Source: Gordonia sputi NBRC 100414 (GTDB lineage Bacteria; Actinomycetota; Actinomycetes; Mycobacteriales; Mycobacteriaceae). From it: a stretch of DNA of 57,734 nucleotides. The notes beneath the pieces were generated by a model, which saw nothing but the letters and a program-made list of their open reading frames with translations, had not been told where the DNA came from and searched no databases. The position numbers and the translations under genes were made by a program. Below are positions 27,741 through 36,331 of this stretch, piece after piece; the first letter of the stretch is position 1; each line of letters starts with the position of its first letter. The stretch is from the NCBI RefSeq assembly GCF_000248055.1, contig NZ_BAFC01000048.1, positions 1 through 57,734 on the forward strand, written 5' to 3'.

Positions 27741-28553
27741 TCATCCCTGACCCACACTCCGTATGTCTGTTCTGGGGACGCCTCGTTCCGCGACGCCAAC
27801 CCCTGGCAGTTGCTCAACGGCCAGCTCGGCGACGGGCCTCGTGGTCTCGAGCGGCACGTCCTCAGGCAGGTTGACATGGCCCTGCTGCCCGTCTTCCCCG
27901 ACAGACAACAGGGTGCGTGACGCGTGGAACGTCAGCACCTGCAACTCCAAGGCTAGATCAACCTGTCTGACGACGACATCGGAGTCCGTGGACAACGTTG
28001 CGGCGGTCACGTTCAGCAGTTGCCGGATTCCCGCCGCGATCAACGCGTCGGCCGCGCGTTGTGCCTTGTCAGGGCCGGTGGCGATCACGCCGATGTCGAC
28101 CGCGCCGATCGTCGGATCGCTTGCAAGTGATGCCAGGCGCGCGCACGGGGAGACCACAACGTCGTCGACGACGGTCCCGACGATGTCCGGATCGTCGTCG
28201 AACATCGCGACGACCCGGAACGTCCGGTCGGTGGCTGTGTGCGCGACGAGCAGACGGCCGAGGGTGCCTGCGCCGACGAGCACGACGGTGTGGACGGTGT
28301 CGGTGTGCAGAGCGAGCGCGATGCGGGCGGTGAGGCGTCCGACGTCGTATCCGACGCCGCGGACGCCGTTGGCGCCGACGTGGGACAGGTCTTTGCGAAG
28401 CATGGCGGGATTGACTCCCGCTGCGGTCGCCAATTGGCCGCTGGAGGCGACCAGGATGCCCCGCTGACCCAACGAGCGCAGAACGTGGAGGTAGGTGGCC
28501 AGGCGGGTCACCGACGGCTCGGGGATGCGATCAGACGCCGACCCGATAGCCAT
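27741..28553 (-). CDS. rex: Redox-sensing transcriptional repressor Rex
   Basis: A 270-residue Rex. The N-terminal winged helix ([19 protein letters not shown], then [15 protein letters not shown]) binds DNA, and the C-terminal Rossmann domain ([14 protein letters not shown], about 90-103) senses the NADH/NAD+ ratio. Rex releases DNA when NADH is high and typically controls respiratory and heme genes, so it probably regulates its own hem operon. I could not find a clear Rex operator (TTGTG-N8-CACAA type) in the 135 bp upstream. The C-terminal 30 residues are unconserved-looking. Rex is absent from the corresponding M. tuberculosis block. Confidence 0.92.
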   Translation of the reverse strand: MAIGSASDRIPEPSVTRLATYLHVLRSLGQRGILVASSGQLATAAGVNPAMLRKDLSHVGANGVRGVGYDVGRLTARIALALHTDTVHTVVLVGAGTLGRLLVAHTATDRTFRVVAMFDDDPDIVGTVVDDVVVSPCARLASLASDPTIGAVDIGVIATGPDKAQRAADALIAAGIRQLLNVTAATLSTDSDVVVRQVDLALELQVLTFHASRTLLSVGEDGQQGHVNLPEDVPLETTRPVAELAVEQLPGVGVAERGVPRTDIRSVGQG

Positions 28554-28688
28554 TGCGCAAACTCACTTTCGACTGTCCCGACCGAGTCATCAGCGTAATA
28601 CGCGGCCTTCGACGCACGGCACGCGACCCGCGGCGGGCGCTCAGGGTTTCGCGGGTGTCGAGGTCGGCGCTCAGGGTTCGCGGGACCT

Positions 28689-28946
28689 TCAGGGTTTGGC
28701 GGCGGCGAGGTCGGCGCGCAGCCGCGGCTCGTCGACTTCCCAGTAGCTGTGCTCTTCGCCGTCGAGCAGGACTACGGGCAGACGGTCGCCGTACTCGGCG
28801 CGAAGCTCGGCGTCGCCGGAGGTCGCGGCGACGTCGACGTCGACGATGTCGAACTCGACGGACAGCTCGCCGCAGATCCGATCGAGGTCGGCGCGGGCGG
28901 CCTCGCAGGCCGAGCAGCCGTCGCGAGTGAGCAGCGTGATGGACAT
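28689..28946 (-). CDS. Glutaredoxin-like thiol protein
   Basis: An 85-residue thioredoxin-fold protein with the redox motif CSAC at 11-14 (TLLTRDGCSACEAA) and a cis-Pro segment DRLPVVLLDG. AAGGAG precedes the ATG at 28946. It corresponds in position to Rv0508 next to hemA in M. tuberculosis. The fold suits reduction of small disulfides, possibly mycothiol-linked. It is the first gene of the leftward hem unit or stands alone, 135 bp before rex. Confidence 0.85.
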   Translation of the reverse strand: MSITLLTRDGCSACEAARADLDRICGELSVEFDIVDVDVAATSGDAELRAEYGDRLPVVLLDGEEHSYWEVDEPRLRADLAAAKP

Positions 28947-29071
28947 CGAACGAACTCCTTCGACGTTGGTGCCAGGACAGTCTGACACCATGACTACTCT
29001 GTTGGTGAGCAGGCCTGAGCGAGGGCGGCATTCGTGAGTGGTTGTGCATTCGTGAGAGGTGGAGGGTGGGC

Positions 29072-30286
29072 GTGACCTCTGAGGGCGAGGAGCCGAACAA
29101 CGAGGTTCCCGATTCCGGGTCCGAGGTGTCCGACGTCGGCGGCACTCCGTCGGAGAGCGCTAGGCCAGAGAGCACCAGGCCGGAGAGCACCACGCCAGAC
29201 GACGCTCCGTCGGGCACCGCCGACGAGCTGGCGGTACGACCGGCACCCAGCGGCGAAGACTGGGAATCACACGCCGACGACGTCGACAGCTCCGGCGGCG
29301 ACGATGACGACGAGATCCTTGCGGTAGAGGACGACGACGAATCCGGGCGTGTCACGACCTGGATCTCCGAACGGGCCACCGCGGCCACCGGACGCTTCCG
29401 GCAGACCGCGCAGGAACTGCGACAGGCCCTCGCGGGCGAGGCGTCGGCGCAGGCGGCAGTCGACTCGCTGCGCGCCCGCTCACCGAGCGAGTCCGACGTC
29501 GCCGTCGACCTCACCGCCGCGGCATTCTTCGACGTCGACAACACCCTGGTCCAGGGAGCGTCGATCGTGCACTTTGCACGCGGACTCGCTGCGCGCAAGT
29601 ACTTCTCGTACTCCGACATCTTCGACTTCGCGTGGACGCAGGCCAAGTTCCGCATCACGGGCAAGGAGAACGCCCAAGACGTCGCGGAGGGTCGCGAAAA
29701 GGCGTTGTCGTTCATCGCGGGTCGCGAGACGGCCGAGCTCGCCAGACTCGGCGAGGAGATCTACGACGAGTACATCGCCGACAAGATCTGGCCTGGCACA
29801 AGGGCTTTGGCGCAGCGCCATCTCGACGCCGGCCAGCAGGTATGGCTCGTCACCGCGACTCCGGTGGAGCTGGCGCAGACCATCGCCGACCATCTGGGCC
29901 TCACCGGTGCACTCGGCACCGTCGCCGAGAGTGTCGACGGCAAGTTCACCGGTCGGCTCGTCGGCGACATCCTGCACGGCCCCGGCAAGGCACATGCCGT
30001 GCGCGCGTTGGCAATTCGCGAGGGGCTGAACCTCAAGCGGTGCACCGCGTACTCGGACTCACACAACGACGTCCCGATGCTGTCCCTGGTCGGGCGCGCC
30101 GTCGCGATCAACCCCGACGCCGACTTGCGCGACGTCGCGAAGGTGCGCGGCTGGGAGATGTACGACTTCCGCACCGCCCGCAAGGCCGCGAAGTACGGGG
30201 CGTCGACCGCCCTGGTCGTCGGGGCCGCCGGCGCCGCCGGCGCCGCCGGCGCGGGCGCCGTGAAGCTGTTGCGCAACAAGGGCTGA
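29072..30286 (+). CDS. HAD-IB family hydrolase, SerB1-like
   Basis: A 404-residue HAD phosphatase. The first 140 residues are acidic and low-complexity, followed by the HAD core: motif [14 protein letters not shown] (Asp154 and Asp156), motif II TATP, and motif [14 protein letters not shown]. The C-terminus is an Ala/Gly hydrophobic helix ([16 protein letters not shown]) that may anchor it in the membrane. SerB1-type proteins of mycolata share this architecture and may not be phosphoserine phosphatases. GTG 29072 is chosen behind GGAGG; an upstream in-frame TTG at 29042 is weaker. Confidence 0.82.
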   Translation: MTSEGEEPNNEVPDSGSEVSDVGGTPSESARPESTRPESTTPDDAPSGTADELAVRPAPSGEDWESHADDVDSSGGDDDDEILAVEDDDESGRVTTWISERATAATGRFRQTAQELRQALAGEASAQAAVDSLRARSPSESDVAVDLTAAAFFDVDNTLVQGASIVHFARGLAARKYFSYSDIFDFAWTQAKFRITGKENAQDVAEGREKALSFIAGRETAELARLGEEIYDEYIADKIWPGTRALAQRHLDAGQQVWLVTATPVELAQTIADHLGLTGALGTVAESVDGKFTGRLVGDILHGPGKAHAVRALAIREGLNLKRCTAYSDSHNDVPMLSLVGRAVAINPDADLRDVAKVRGWEMYDFRTARKAAKYGASTALVVGAAGAAGAAGAGAVKLLRNKG

Positions 30287-30346
30287 CGCGGGGGGTCGGG
30301 TCGTCGGGCTTCGGACTTCGGGCTTCGGATTTCGGCGCGCGCTGGC

Positions 30347-30720
30347 GGAAAGTAGGGGAAGGATTCTTCCCCTGGAAACCTCCCGCAGGCCGGGTCGTCG
30401 AAAGTAGGGGAAAGAATCTTTCCGGCACTTCCTTACCCCTCCCCCGGAAGCTTCGCGGGGACGAGCACGAAACCCGAGGAAAGAACCCTTCCCCCAGAAA
30501 CTTCGCGCCAGCAGCTCCCGAAACAGCCTGCCGGACCGTCGAAGCGACCGCCAAAAGTAGGGGAAAGAATCCTTCCGCCACTTCCTTACCCCTCCCCCGG
30601 AAACTTCGCGGGGACGAGGACGAAACCCGAGGAAAGAACCTTTCCCCTAGAAACCTCCGCCCGCCCGACAGCAGAAACTAGCGGAAGGACCCTTCCCCTA
30701 GAAACCTCCCGCGGGCCGGG
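30347..30720. repeat. Duplicated 107-bp unit with GGGGAA dyads
   Basis: This gap of about 470 bp between convergent genes holds no supported gene. Positions 30401-30507 and 30554-30660 are direct copies (six mismatches in the first 98 bases), each beginning AAAGTAGGGGAAAGAATC. Two shorter related pieces flank them, at about 30347-30395 and 30675-30720, both ending near GCRGGCCGGG. Each piece contains inverted GGGGAA/TTCCCC pairs, for example at 30355-30372, so the region can form several hairpins and could also end transcription from both sides. Confidence 0.8.
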
Positions 30721-30752
30721 CGGCCAAACCTCGAACCGCCGGCCCGCCGACC

Positions 30753-31916
30753 TCAGAGCGCCGCGACGGGGCTCGACGGGTCGATGAGCACCTTGGCGTG
30801 GTGCTCCGCGCCGCCGAGGATCTCGAAAACGTCTGCGACGGCGTCGAATCCGACGATGCCGGTGACCAGCGGCGTCACGTCGACCTTGCCGTCGGCGATG
30901 AGGTGCAGCGCGGTGCGGAACTCGGCGGGGTCGTAGTAGATCACGAAGCGCAGGTCGACCTCTTTGTTGATCGCCATCGCGGGCCGGAAGCGGTCGGACT
31001 CCATGCACACGCCGACCACGACGATGCGCGTCCGCAGCGGAACGCCCGACACGATGTTCTCGATCATTCCGGGTACGCCGACGCACTCGAAGACGACCGG
31101 CCCCTTCGGGGTGGCGCCGACCTTGTCGCCGAGTTCGATTGCCTTCCACCACGGCAGGCCGGGGACGCGGCGCAGGATGTGCATGGCGTCGAATGCGGTG
31201 CCGAGCAATTGGCCTGTGCGCGTGAGGTATTTGCCCTTCTTGGCGGCGATGTCCCACGGGGAGTCGACAGTCGGGTCGACGACGATGTCGGCGCCGCAAC
31301 GTCGGGCAAGATCTCGACGCCCCGCCGACAGGTCGGAGGCTATGACGGTCTTGACGCCCTTGGCCTTGAGAACCAGGATCACCGACAGTCCGATCGGTCC
31401 GCAGCCCACGACGACGGCGACGTCGCGCTTGCTCACGCCACCGCGGTTGACGGCGTGCACGGCCACCGACAACGGTTCGGTCAGCGCGGCGTGATCGAGG
31501 GGCACACCGTCGGGCACGGGCATCGTCATGTCCTCGGAGACGACGACGTACTCGGCGTAGGCGCCGGGGGCGTCGGCGCTGAGTCCGACGAGGTGCTCGG
31601 TCTCGCCGTGCCTGATGATCGGCAGAGCGGCGACCAGAGTTCCCGGCGCCCACTTCTTGCGACACTTGGGGCCGTACTCGGCGACCTCGCCGATGAACTC
31701 GTGGCCCATCACGACGTGATCGGTCGAGCGCATGAAGCGGTCGTAACCGACCTCGGCAGTGACGTCGGCGGTGTCGTCGCTGTGCGTGCGGGCGTGCAGA
31801 TCAGAGCCGCAGATCCCGGTGCGCCGCACCTTCAACAACACCTGACCTGGGCCTGGCTGCGGCGTCTCGATCTCTTCGACGCTCAGCTTGCCCTCGTGAC
31901 ACACCACTGCCCGCAT
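30753..31916 (-). CDS. Zinc-dependent alcohol dehydrogenase
   Basis: A 387-residue medium-chain dehydrogenase. The catalytic zinc ligands are Cys36 (TGICGSDLH) and His72/Glu73 (GHEF), and the cofactor motif is VVVGCGPIGLSV. The structural-zinc cysteine tetrad is missing; the lobe where it should sit (about 90-125) has a single Cys. An extra TADVTAEVGYDRFMRSTDH segment after the first motif is unusual. The substrate is a primary or secondary alcohol, not readable further. An inverted repeat 20-40 bp upstream suggests a dedicated repressor. Confidence 0.85.
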   Translation of the reverse strand: MRAVVCHEGKLSVEEIETPQPGPGQVLLKVRRTGICGSDLHARTHSDDTADVTAEVGYDRFMRSTDHVVMGHEFIGEVAEYGPKCRKKWAPGTLVAALPIIRHGETEHLVGLSADAPGAYAEYVVVSEDMTMPVPDGVPLDHAALTEPLSVAVHAVNRGGVSKRDVAVVVGCGPIGLSVILVLKAKGVKTVIASDLSAGRRDLARRCGADIVVDPTVDSPWDIAAKKGKYLTRTGQLLGTAFDAMHILRRVPGLPWWKAIELGDKVGATPKGPVVFECVGVPGMIENIVSGVPLRTRIVVVGVCMESDRFRPAMAINKEVDLRFVIYYDPAEFRTALHLIADGKVDVTPLVTGIVGFDAVADVFEILGGAEHHAKVLIDPSSPVAAL

Positions 31917-31935
31917 CGGCTTCCTCTCGTGCGAT

Positions 31936-31955
31936 GTTCCAACACTCGTTGTAAC
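31936..31955. promoter_or_regulatory. Inverted repeat upstream of the alcohol dehydrogenase
   Basis: GTTCCAAC-ACTC-GTTGTAAC is an imperfect palindrome (7 of 8 arm positions paired) 20 bp before the start codon. Its size fits a TetR-type operator. No regulator gene is adjacent. Confidence 0.45.
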
Positions 31956-32054
31956 GTTCTACCGCACAATACGCCGACGCTGTGACGCGGCTCGCCCGGC
32001 CGGCAAGACCGAGCCCAGCCAAAGACCGAGCCCAGCCAGCAAGACCGGACACGG

Positions 32055-33215
32055 TCAGCCGAAGTACACGCTCCCCCGACGGCTGAGCATGCGGAAGAGT
32101 GTCTGCTGGATCTCTTCGCGGACATGGTCGGTCAGGTCGAAGACGACCATGGGGTCGTCGGCCGACGACTCGTCGTAGCCACCCGTCTCGATGGGACGCC
32201 CGAAGTGGATGTGCCACTTCGACGGCAGCGGCACCAGGCCGAGCGGCCCGAGCAGCGGGAACGTCGGCGTGATGGGCAGGTACGGCAGCCCGAGGATCCG
32301 AGCGATCGGTTTGAGGTCGGCGAGCATCGGGTAGATCTCCTCCGACCCGACGATCGACACCGGGATGATCGGGCTGGCGTTGCGCAGGGCCGTCGTGACG
32401 AAGCCGCCGCGGCCGAAGCGCGCTAGCTTGTACCGGTCCTTGTAGAGCTTGCCGATCCCCTTGTAGCCCTCGGGCCACACCGCGGTGAGTTCGCCCGCCC
32501 GCAACAGGCGATCGGCATCGTTGGTGCATGCGAGCGTCGCGCCGATACGGCGAGCCACCTCGCTGACCGCGGGTGTGTCAAAAGCCATGTCGGCGGCGAG
32601 GATTCGCAGATACCGACCGGTCGGGTGATTGTCGTGGACGGCCAGACTGGTCATCAGCGCATCGATGGGCAACGCGCCCGCGTGGTTGGCGACGAGCAGG
32701 GCGCCACCGGTGAGCGGCAGGTTCTCCACGCCGGTCACCTCGACGCGGAACCACTTCTCGTACACCTGACGGATCGCGGGGAACCAGACCGACTCGGTGA
32801 AGTGCGGATCGAAGCCGAAGTCGTCGATCTCGTAGTCGCCGGTCATCCGCTCACGAATGAAACCTGCTGTGGCAGTAAGTGAATCAGCGACGGCGCCACG
32901 AATACCACCGAGACTGAACAACGGGCTGCGCGCGGGCCCACGCTGCTCGACGCCGAGGGCGTCTGTCTCGAGCGCGACGTCGTCGTTGATGGGGGTGACC
33001 GCAGCCGGCGGGCGACCGAAGCCGTCGGTGTTGGGGTGGCCGATGCTCGACGGCGCCGTTGCCTGCTGGCTCGGGTGGCGACCGCGGCCGCCGTCGCGCG
33101 TGACGCCCGACTGATCGCGACGCGACGCTTCGATGCCTGCCCTGGGGTTGCCCGCGCCGGAGCTTGCGTACAACTGGATCACCTTTGCCGTGCGTGCATC
33201 ACCAGAAGACGTCAC
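32055..33215 (-). CDS. Lysophospholipid acyltransferase family protein (Rv0502-like)
   Basis: A 386-residue PlsC-fold acyltransferase preceded by about 120 residues of low-complexity sequence. The motif NHAGALPID (His178, Asp185) is the family's variant of the usual HX4D motif, and EGYKGIGK and IIPVSIVGSEEIYP are the substrate motifs. It likely acylates a lysophospholipid or related glycolipid acceptor. GTG 33215 gives an N-terminus (KVIQLYASSGAG) that matches the mycobacterial orthologue as I recall it. A longer frame to 33383 is open but looks non-coding. It follows the galE-like gene, as in M. tuberculosis. Confidence 0.83.
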   Translation of the reverse strand: MTSSGDARTAKVIQLYASSGAGNPRAGIEASRRDQSGVTRDGGRGRHPSQQATAPSSIGHPNTDGFGRPPAAVTPINDDVALETDALGVEQRGPARSPLFSLGGIRGAVADSLTATAGFIRERMTGDYEIDDFGFDPHFTESVWFPAIRQVYEKWFRVEVTGVENLPLTGGALLVANHAGALPIDALMTSLAVHDNHPTGRYLRILAADMAFDTPAVSEVARRIGATLACTNDADRLLRAGELTAVWPEGYKGIGKLYKDRYKLARFGRGGFVTTALRNASPIIPVSIVGSEEIYPMLADLKPIARILGLPYLPITPTFPLLGPLGLVPLPSKWHIHFGRPIETGGYDESSADDPMVVFDLTDHVREEIQQTLFRMLSRRGSVYFG

Positions 33216-33376
33216 GTGATTCGACAAGGCGTTCCACCCCCAACGGGTATGACGCAGAAGAACTGGAGGGGGGGTGCCCGGTGTCGCTGCGTCGACGCAC
33301 CGGGTCTGACGCCCGAGTTTACGGGTTCGTCCCTGATAGTGCACGTTGCTTCGACGTATTTGCATCGTCATTGATT

Positions 33377-33434
33377 GCGTCAAATTGCGGATTCAAATTG
33401 ACGCCTAAAGCGGACACTCTGTGCGATTTAGGCG
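33377..33434. promoter_or_regulatory. Overlapping inverted repeats and candidate promoter
   Basis: GCGTCAA (33377-33383) pairs with TTGACGC (33398-33404), and CGCCTAAA (33402-33409) pairs with TTTAGGCG (33427-33434). The minus strand reads TTGACG, 17 bp, then an AATACG hexamer, a plausible promoter for the acyltransferase gene. The second inverted repeat lies just after the stop of the galE-like gene's downstream side and could act as its terminator or as an attenuator stem. Confidence 0.45.
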
Positions 33435-33441
33435 CCCATTT

Positions 33442-34506
33442 TCAGGCGAGACGATGAGCCGCCGATACGACTTGTCGCTCCGCTTTTCGCCAGGTATCCG
33501 GCGCGATCACCGGACTCACTCCGCTGCGCTCGACGAAGTCGTCGAGCGTCTCCGACGTCGAGAACCGCGGCGCGAATCGGAGTTCGGTGCGCATCCGCTT
33601 TGTGTCGAGAACCCTTCCGTACGTGAGGAATTCGGTCTGCGACGACCGCAGACGAGCCGAGCGCAGATTCTGCATCACCCCGGTGATCGGAGCGAGCAGA
33701 CCACTCACCACAGGTAGTTCGACGTGTCCGACGCGTCGAATGGCCTGCGTCAACGTCACCACTCCGTCGCCCGCGATGTTGAAAGTTCCCGGCCGCCCAC
33801 GCAGCGTCACGTGTTCCATTGCTGCGAGCGCGTCCTCTTCATGCAGAAATTGCAGACGTGGTTGATAGCCGATGACAGTCGGAACCACAGGGAGCGAAAG
33901 GTAAGAACTCATCCGCGTGTTGATTCGAGGACCGAGCATCGCCTGCAGTCGCATAGTCGTCACGTCGATGTCCTGGCGTCGTCGCGCAAGCCCGCGCACG
34001 TACCCCTCGACGTCGAGCATGTCGCGTCCGTAGCCGCGCCGCGGCTCACGCTTCGCGGGCGTCTCCTCGGTGAAATAGGCGGGGTCGCGGGGACTCGCAC
34101 CGTAAACCATCGCCGTCGAACGCAGGATGAGCCGCTTGACCGAGGGGCTTCGCTGACACGCACCGCAGACCTGCATGGCACCGAGGAGATTGAACTCCTT
34201 GATGGCCGCCGAGTGCGGAGCGGTCTCCATGATCGACGTCGCGGCGTGCACGACGGTGTCGACCTGGTAGTGCGAGATCGCCTTGGCGATCGCGGGCCTG
34301 CGGATGTCGAGGCGCAGGAACTCTGCGCGCCCCATTCGTCGCATCAGGTCCTTGCGCGGCACCCGGGAGTCGACAGCGAGGACCCGCTCGACGTCGGGGT
34401 TGGCCGCCAGCGCGGCGACGAGATATCCACCGAGGAAGGTCGACGCCCCGGTGACCAGCACCGTGCGCGGAACCTGTTGGACGTCGGACTGAGAACCATC
34501 GGGCAT
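33442..34506 (-). CDS. NAD-dependent epimerase/dehydratase-like (GalE2-like)
   Basis: A 354-residue extended SDR with the NAD motif VTGASTFLGG (about 18-27) and a downstream NHA-type HAATS. The catalytic tyrosine position is Y159-GRD-M163, so the usual YxxxK lysine is replaced by Met; a normal epimerase mechanism is unlikely unless another residue substitutes. It corresponds to Rv0501 (galE2), always next to bS22 and the small HTH gene. I chose ATG 34506 rather than a start 12 codons upstream, because the intrinsic terminator of bS22 overlaps that extension. Confidence 0.82.
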   Translation of the reverse strand: MPDGSQSDVQQVPRTVLVTGASTFLGGYLVAALAANPDVERVLAVDSRVPRKDLMRRMGRAEFLRLDIRRPAIAKAISHYQVDTVVHAATSIMETAPHSAAIKEFNLLGAMQVCGACQRSPSVKRLILRSTAMVYGASPRDPAYFTEETPAKREPRRGYGRDMLDVEGYVRGLARRRQDIDVTTMRLQAMLGPRINTRMSSYLSLPVVPTVIGYQPRLQFLHEEDALAAMEHVTLRGRPGTFNIAGDGVVTLTQAIRRVGHVELPVVSGLLAPITGVMQNLRSARLRSSQTEFLTYGRVLDTKRMRTELRFAPRFSTSETLDDFVERSGVSPVIAPDTWRKAERQVVSAAHRLA

Positions 34507-34530
34507 GAAGGCAAGGCTAGCCCGACGAAA

Positions 34531-34556
34531 AAGAACCCGCACTCAGGCGGGTTCTT
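34531..34556 (-). terminator. Intrinsic terminator after bS22
   Basis: AAGAACCCGC and GCGGGTTCTT form a perfect 10-bp stem with a six-base loop. Read leftward it is followed by a T-run (TTTTTCG), the classical intrinsic form, 73 bp after the bS22 stop. Confidence 0.9.
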
Positions 34557-34628
34557 CGGCGCGCGGTCGAGGTGACCGCGAACAAGTCGGTGGAGCGAAT
34601 CCGCGCCGGGTCTAATCGGCGCGAAGGC

Positions 34629-34730
34629 TCACTTACCGAGTTTGCGACGCTGCACGCGGGTACGACGCAGAAGCTTGCGGTGCTTCTTCTTCGACATGCG
34701 CTTGCGGCGCTTCTTGATCACTGAACCCAT
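34629..34730 (-). CDS. 30S ribosomal protein bS22 (AURKAIP1/COX24 domain)
   Basis: The reading frame from ATG 34730 gives 33 residues, [20 protein letters not shown] followed by [13 protein letters not shown], almost entirely basic. This is the small ribosomal subunit protein bS22 first seen in mycobacterial ribosome structures and annotated as AURKAIP1/COX24-domain protein. It lies between the galE-like gene and the small HTH gene, the same order as Rv0500B in M. tuberculosis. It is followed by a clear intrinsic terminator. Confidence 0.95.
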
Positions 34731-34908
34731 CGGGGCACTTCCTTACTCACACGGTCTCACGCGGTTTCACGGCACGCTGTCGTCGACACTCACACTTGGG
34801 TGGTGAGGCCTGCCCGCCGGAACCCTGCGGCGAGATCAGCTACGCGATCATCAACACTACCGGTCGAGGTCGCAAAGAGAAAAATCAGGTGACCTCTGGC
34901 GAACAGCA

Positions 34909-34951
34909 CAACTCCTGCCGACGACGAGCTGCAGCCGTTCGGCAGGAGTTG
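34909..34951 (-). terminator. 13-bp-stem hairpin after the small HTH gene
   Basis: CAACTCCTGCCGA (34909-34921) pairs perfectly with TCGGCAGGAGTTG (34939-34951) around a 17-base loop that is itself GC-rich. It is 22 bp after the stop of the HTH gene and has no T-tract. Confidence 0.65.
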
Positions 34952-34972
34952 GCCTCGTAGTTCACGGTCGGA

Positions 34973-35203
34973 CTAGCCCGCGTCGAAGTAGGACGTCTCC
35001 AGGTAGTCGTGCACGGCCTTGGCGTGCACGCGGAAGGAACGACCCACGCGCACCGCGGGGAGTTCCCCACTGTGGACGAGGCGATAAACGGTCATCTTCG
35101 AGACGCGCATCAGGGATGCGACCTCGGCCACGGTCAAGAACTGCGACCCTGAAGCCGCGTTGCTGACCGCACCTGACCTGTCACCAGGAGTCTCTGCTGC
35201 CAT
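34973..35203 (-). CDS. Small helix-turn-helix (excisionase-like) DNA-binding protein
   Basis: A 76-residue protein with an excisionase/MerR-type fold: FLTVAEVASLMRVSKMTVYRL followed by HSGELPAVRVGRSFRVHAKAVHDYL. It corresponds to Rv0500A, a conserved companion of bS22. Despite the name of the fold it is a chromosomal protein and not linked to an integrase here. Its targets are unknown. The 220-bp gap upstream, toward proC, shows a T-rich segment that probably includes its promoter, with no definable operator. Confidence 0.88.
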   Translation of the reverse strand: MAAETPGDRSGAVSNAASGSQFLTVAEVASLMRVSKMTVYRLVHSGELPAVRVGRSFRVHAKAVHDYLETSYFDAG

Positions 35204-35424
35204 GAGTTACTCATACCTCCGGAGCACGCGTCGCGGCCGCCGGCTTCCCCTCCGGCGGACACCAGACACGCACGTGCTTAAAGCAGCTTAGCGTGGCAGA
35301 TGTGAAAAAAGCGACGTAAGTGGCCTGGATTGGCCTGATTTCTGATCCCCGACCACAACATACTGGGGTTTTGGCCGGTAGAGGCCCCAAATATTGGGAG
35401 TCGACGCCGGGCGTGGTCGGTCGA

Positions 35425-36261
35425 TCAGCCTCCCAAACCCTCAACGTCGGGTCGACGTCCTGCCCGTGCACTGGCTTGCGCACACGCCTCCGTCGCCCGG
35501 TACATCGCTGCTCGCGCGCCGTTTTCCTCGAGCACACGGATCGCTGCCGCGGTGGTTCCGCCCGGCGATGTCACGGCTGCGCGCAGTTCTACCGGAGAGA
35601 CCCCGGAGTCGCTCATCAAGATCCCCGACCCGCGAATGGTCTGCACTGCCAGCTCGCTGGCCTGCGCGCGCGTGAGGCCGAGTGCGACGCCTGCGTCGAT
35701 CATCGATTCGGCGAGGAGGAACACGTAGGCGGGTCCGGAGCCGGAGATCGCGGTAACCGCATCCATCTGCTTCTCCGGAACGACGATGACCTTGCCGACG
35801 CTCTCGAGCAGTCCGACGACCGCGGTGAGCTGCTCGGGGTCGACGTGGCGCCCCGGCGCGACCGCCGACATCGCTTCGTTGACGAGCATCGGCGTGTTCG
35901 GCATGACCCGCACGACCGGTACGCCCGCGGGCAGCGCGTTCTCGTAGCGGGCGATCGGCACACCCGCTGCGAGGCTGATGGTGACGCGCTCGGATTCGCC
36001 GTCGTCGTCGACCCGCGCGAGTTGGCGCAGCACGGCGTCGACGATGTCGGGTTTCACCGCGATGAAGACGTATTGGGCACCCTCCACGGCGGTCGGTACG
36101 TCGGTGACCAGTACGCCGTACTCCTCGGAGAGTTCGCGGGCGCGTCCCTCGTTGGGCTCGGCCACGACCAGGTTCTTGGGCTGGTGACCCGCTGCGATGA
36201 GTCCGGCGAGTAGTGCCTCACCGATCTTGCCACCGCCGATGACGGCGATCCGTTCACTCAC
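35425..36261 (-). CDS. proC: Pyrroline-5-carboxylate reductase
   Basis: A 278-residue ProC, the last step of proline synthesis (pyrroline-5-carboxylate to proline with NAD(P)H). The Rossmann motif AVIGGGKIGEALL is at 5-17, and the C-terminal signature DAVTAISGSGPAYVFLLAE and TSPGGTTAAAI are intact. It starts at GTG 36261 behind AAAGG. The last 20 residues are an Ala/Arg/Gly tail. Confidence 0.95.
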   Translation of the reverse strand: MSERIAVIGGGKIGEALLAGLIAAGHQPKNLVVAEPNEGRARELSEEYGVLVTDVPTAVEGAQYVFIAVKPDIVDAVLRQLARVDDDGESERVTISLAAGVPIARYENALPAGVPVVRVMPNTPMLVNEAMSAVAPGRHVDPEQLTAVVGLLESVGKVIVVPEKQMDAVTAISGSGPAYVFLLAESMIDAGVALGLTRAQASELAVQTIRGSGILMSDSGVSPVELRAAVTSPGGTTAAAIRVLEENGARAAMYRATEACAQASARAGRRPDVEGLGG

Positions 36262-36331
36262 GTCGTGATGCCTTTCGTTCTCAACCGTGACATCTGAAGT
36301 CAGCGGGGTTCTGAAGTCAGGGTCGCTCGGG

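Noticed and set aside
28554..28688. Search for a Rex operator upstream of rex
   Set aside because: No TTGTG-N8-CACAA-like sequence could be found in this gap; regulation of the operon by Rex is therefore inferred from gene order only.
33216..33383. A longer start for the acyltransferase gene
   Set aside because: The extra 56 codons overlap the candidate promoter and have no conserved character.
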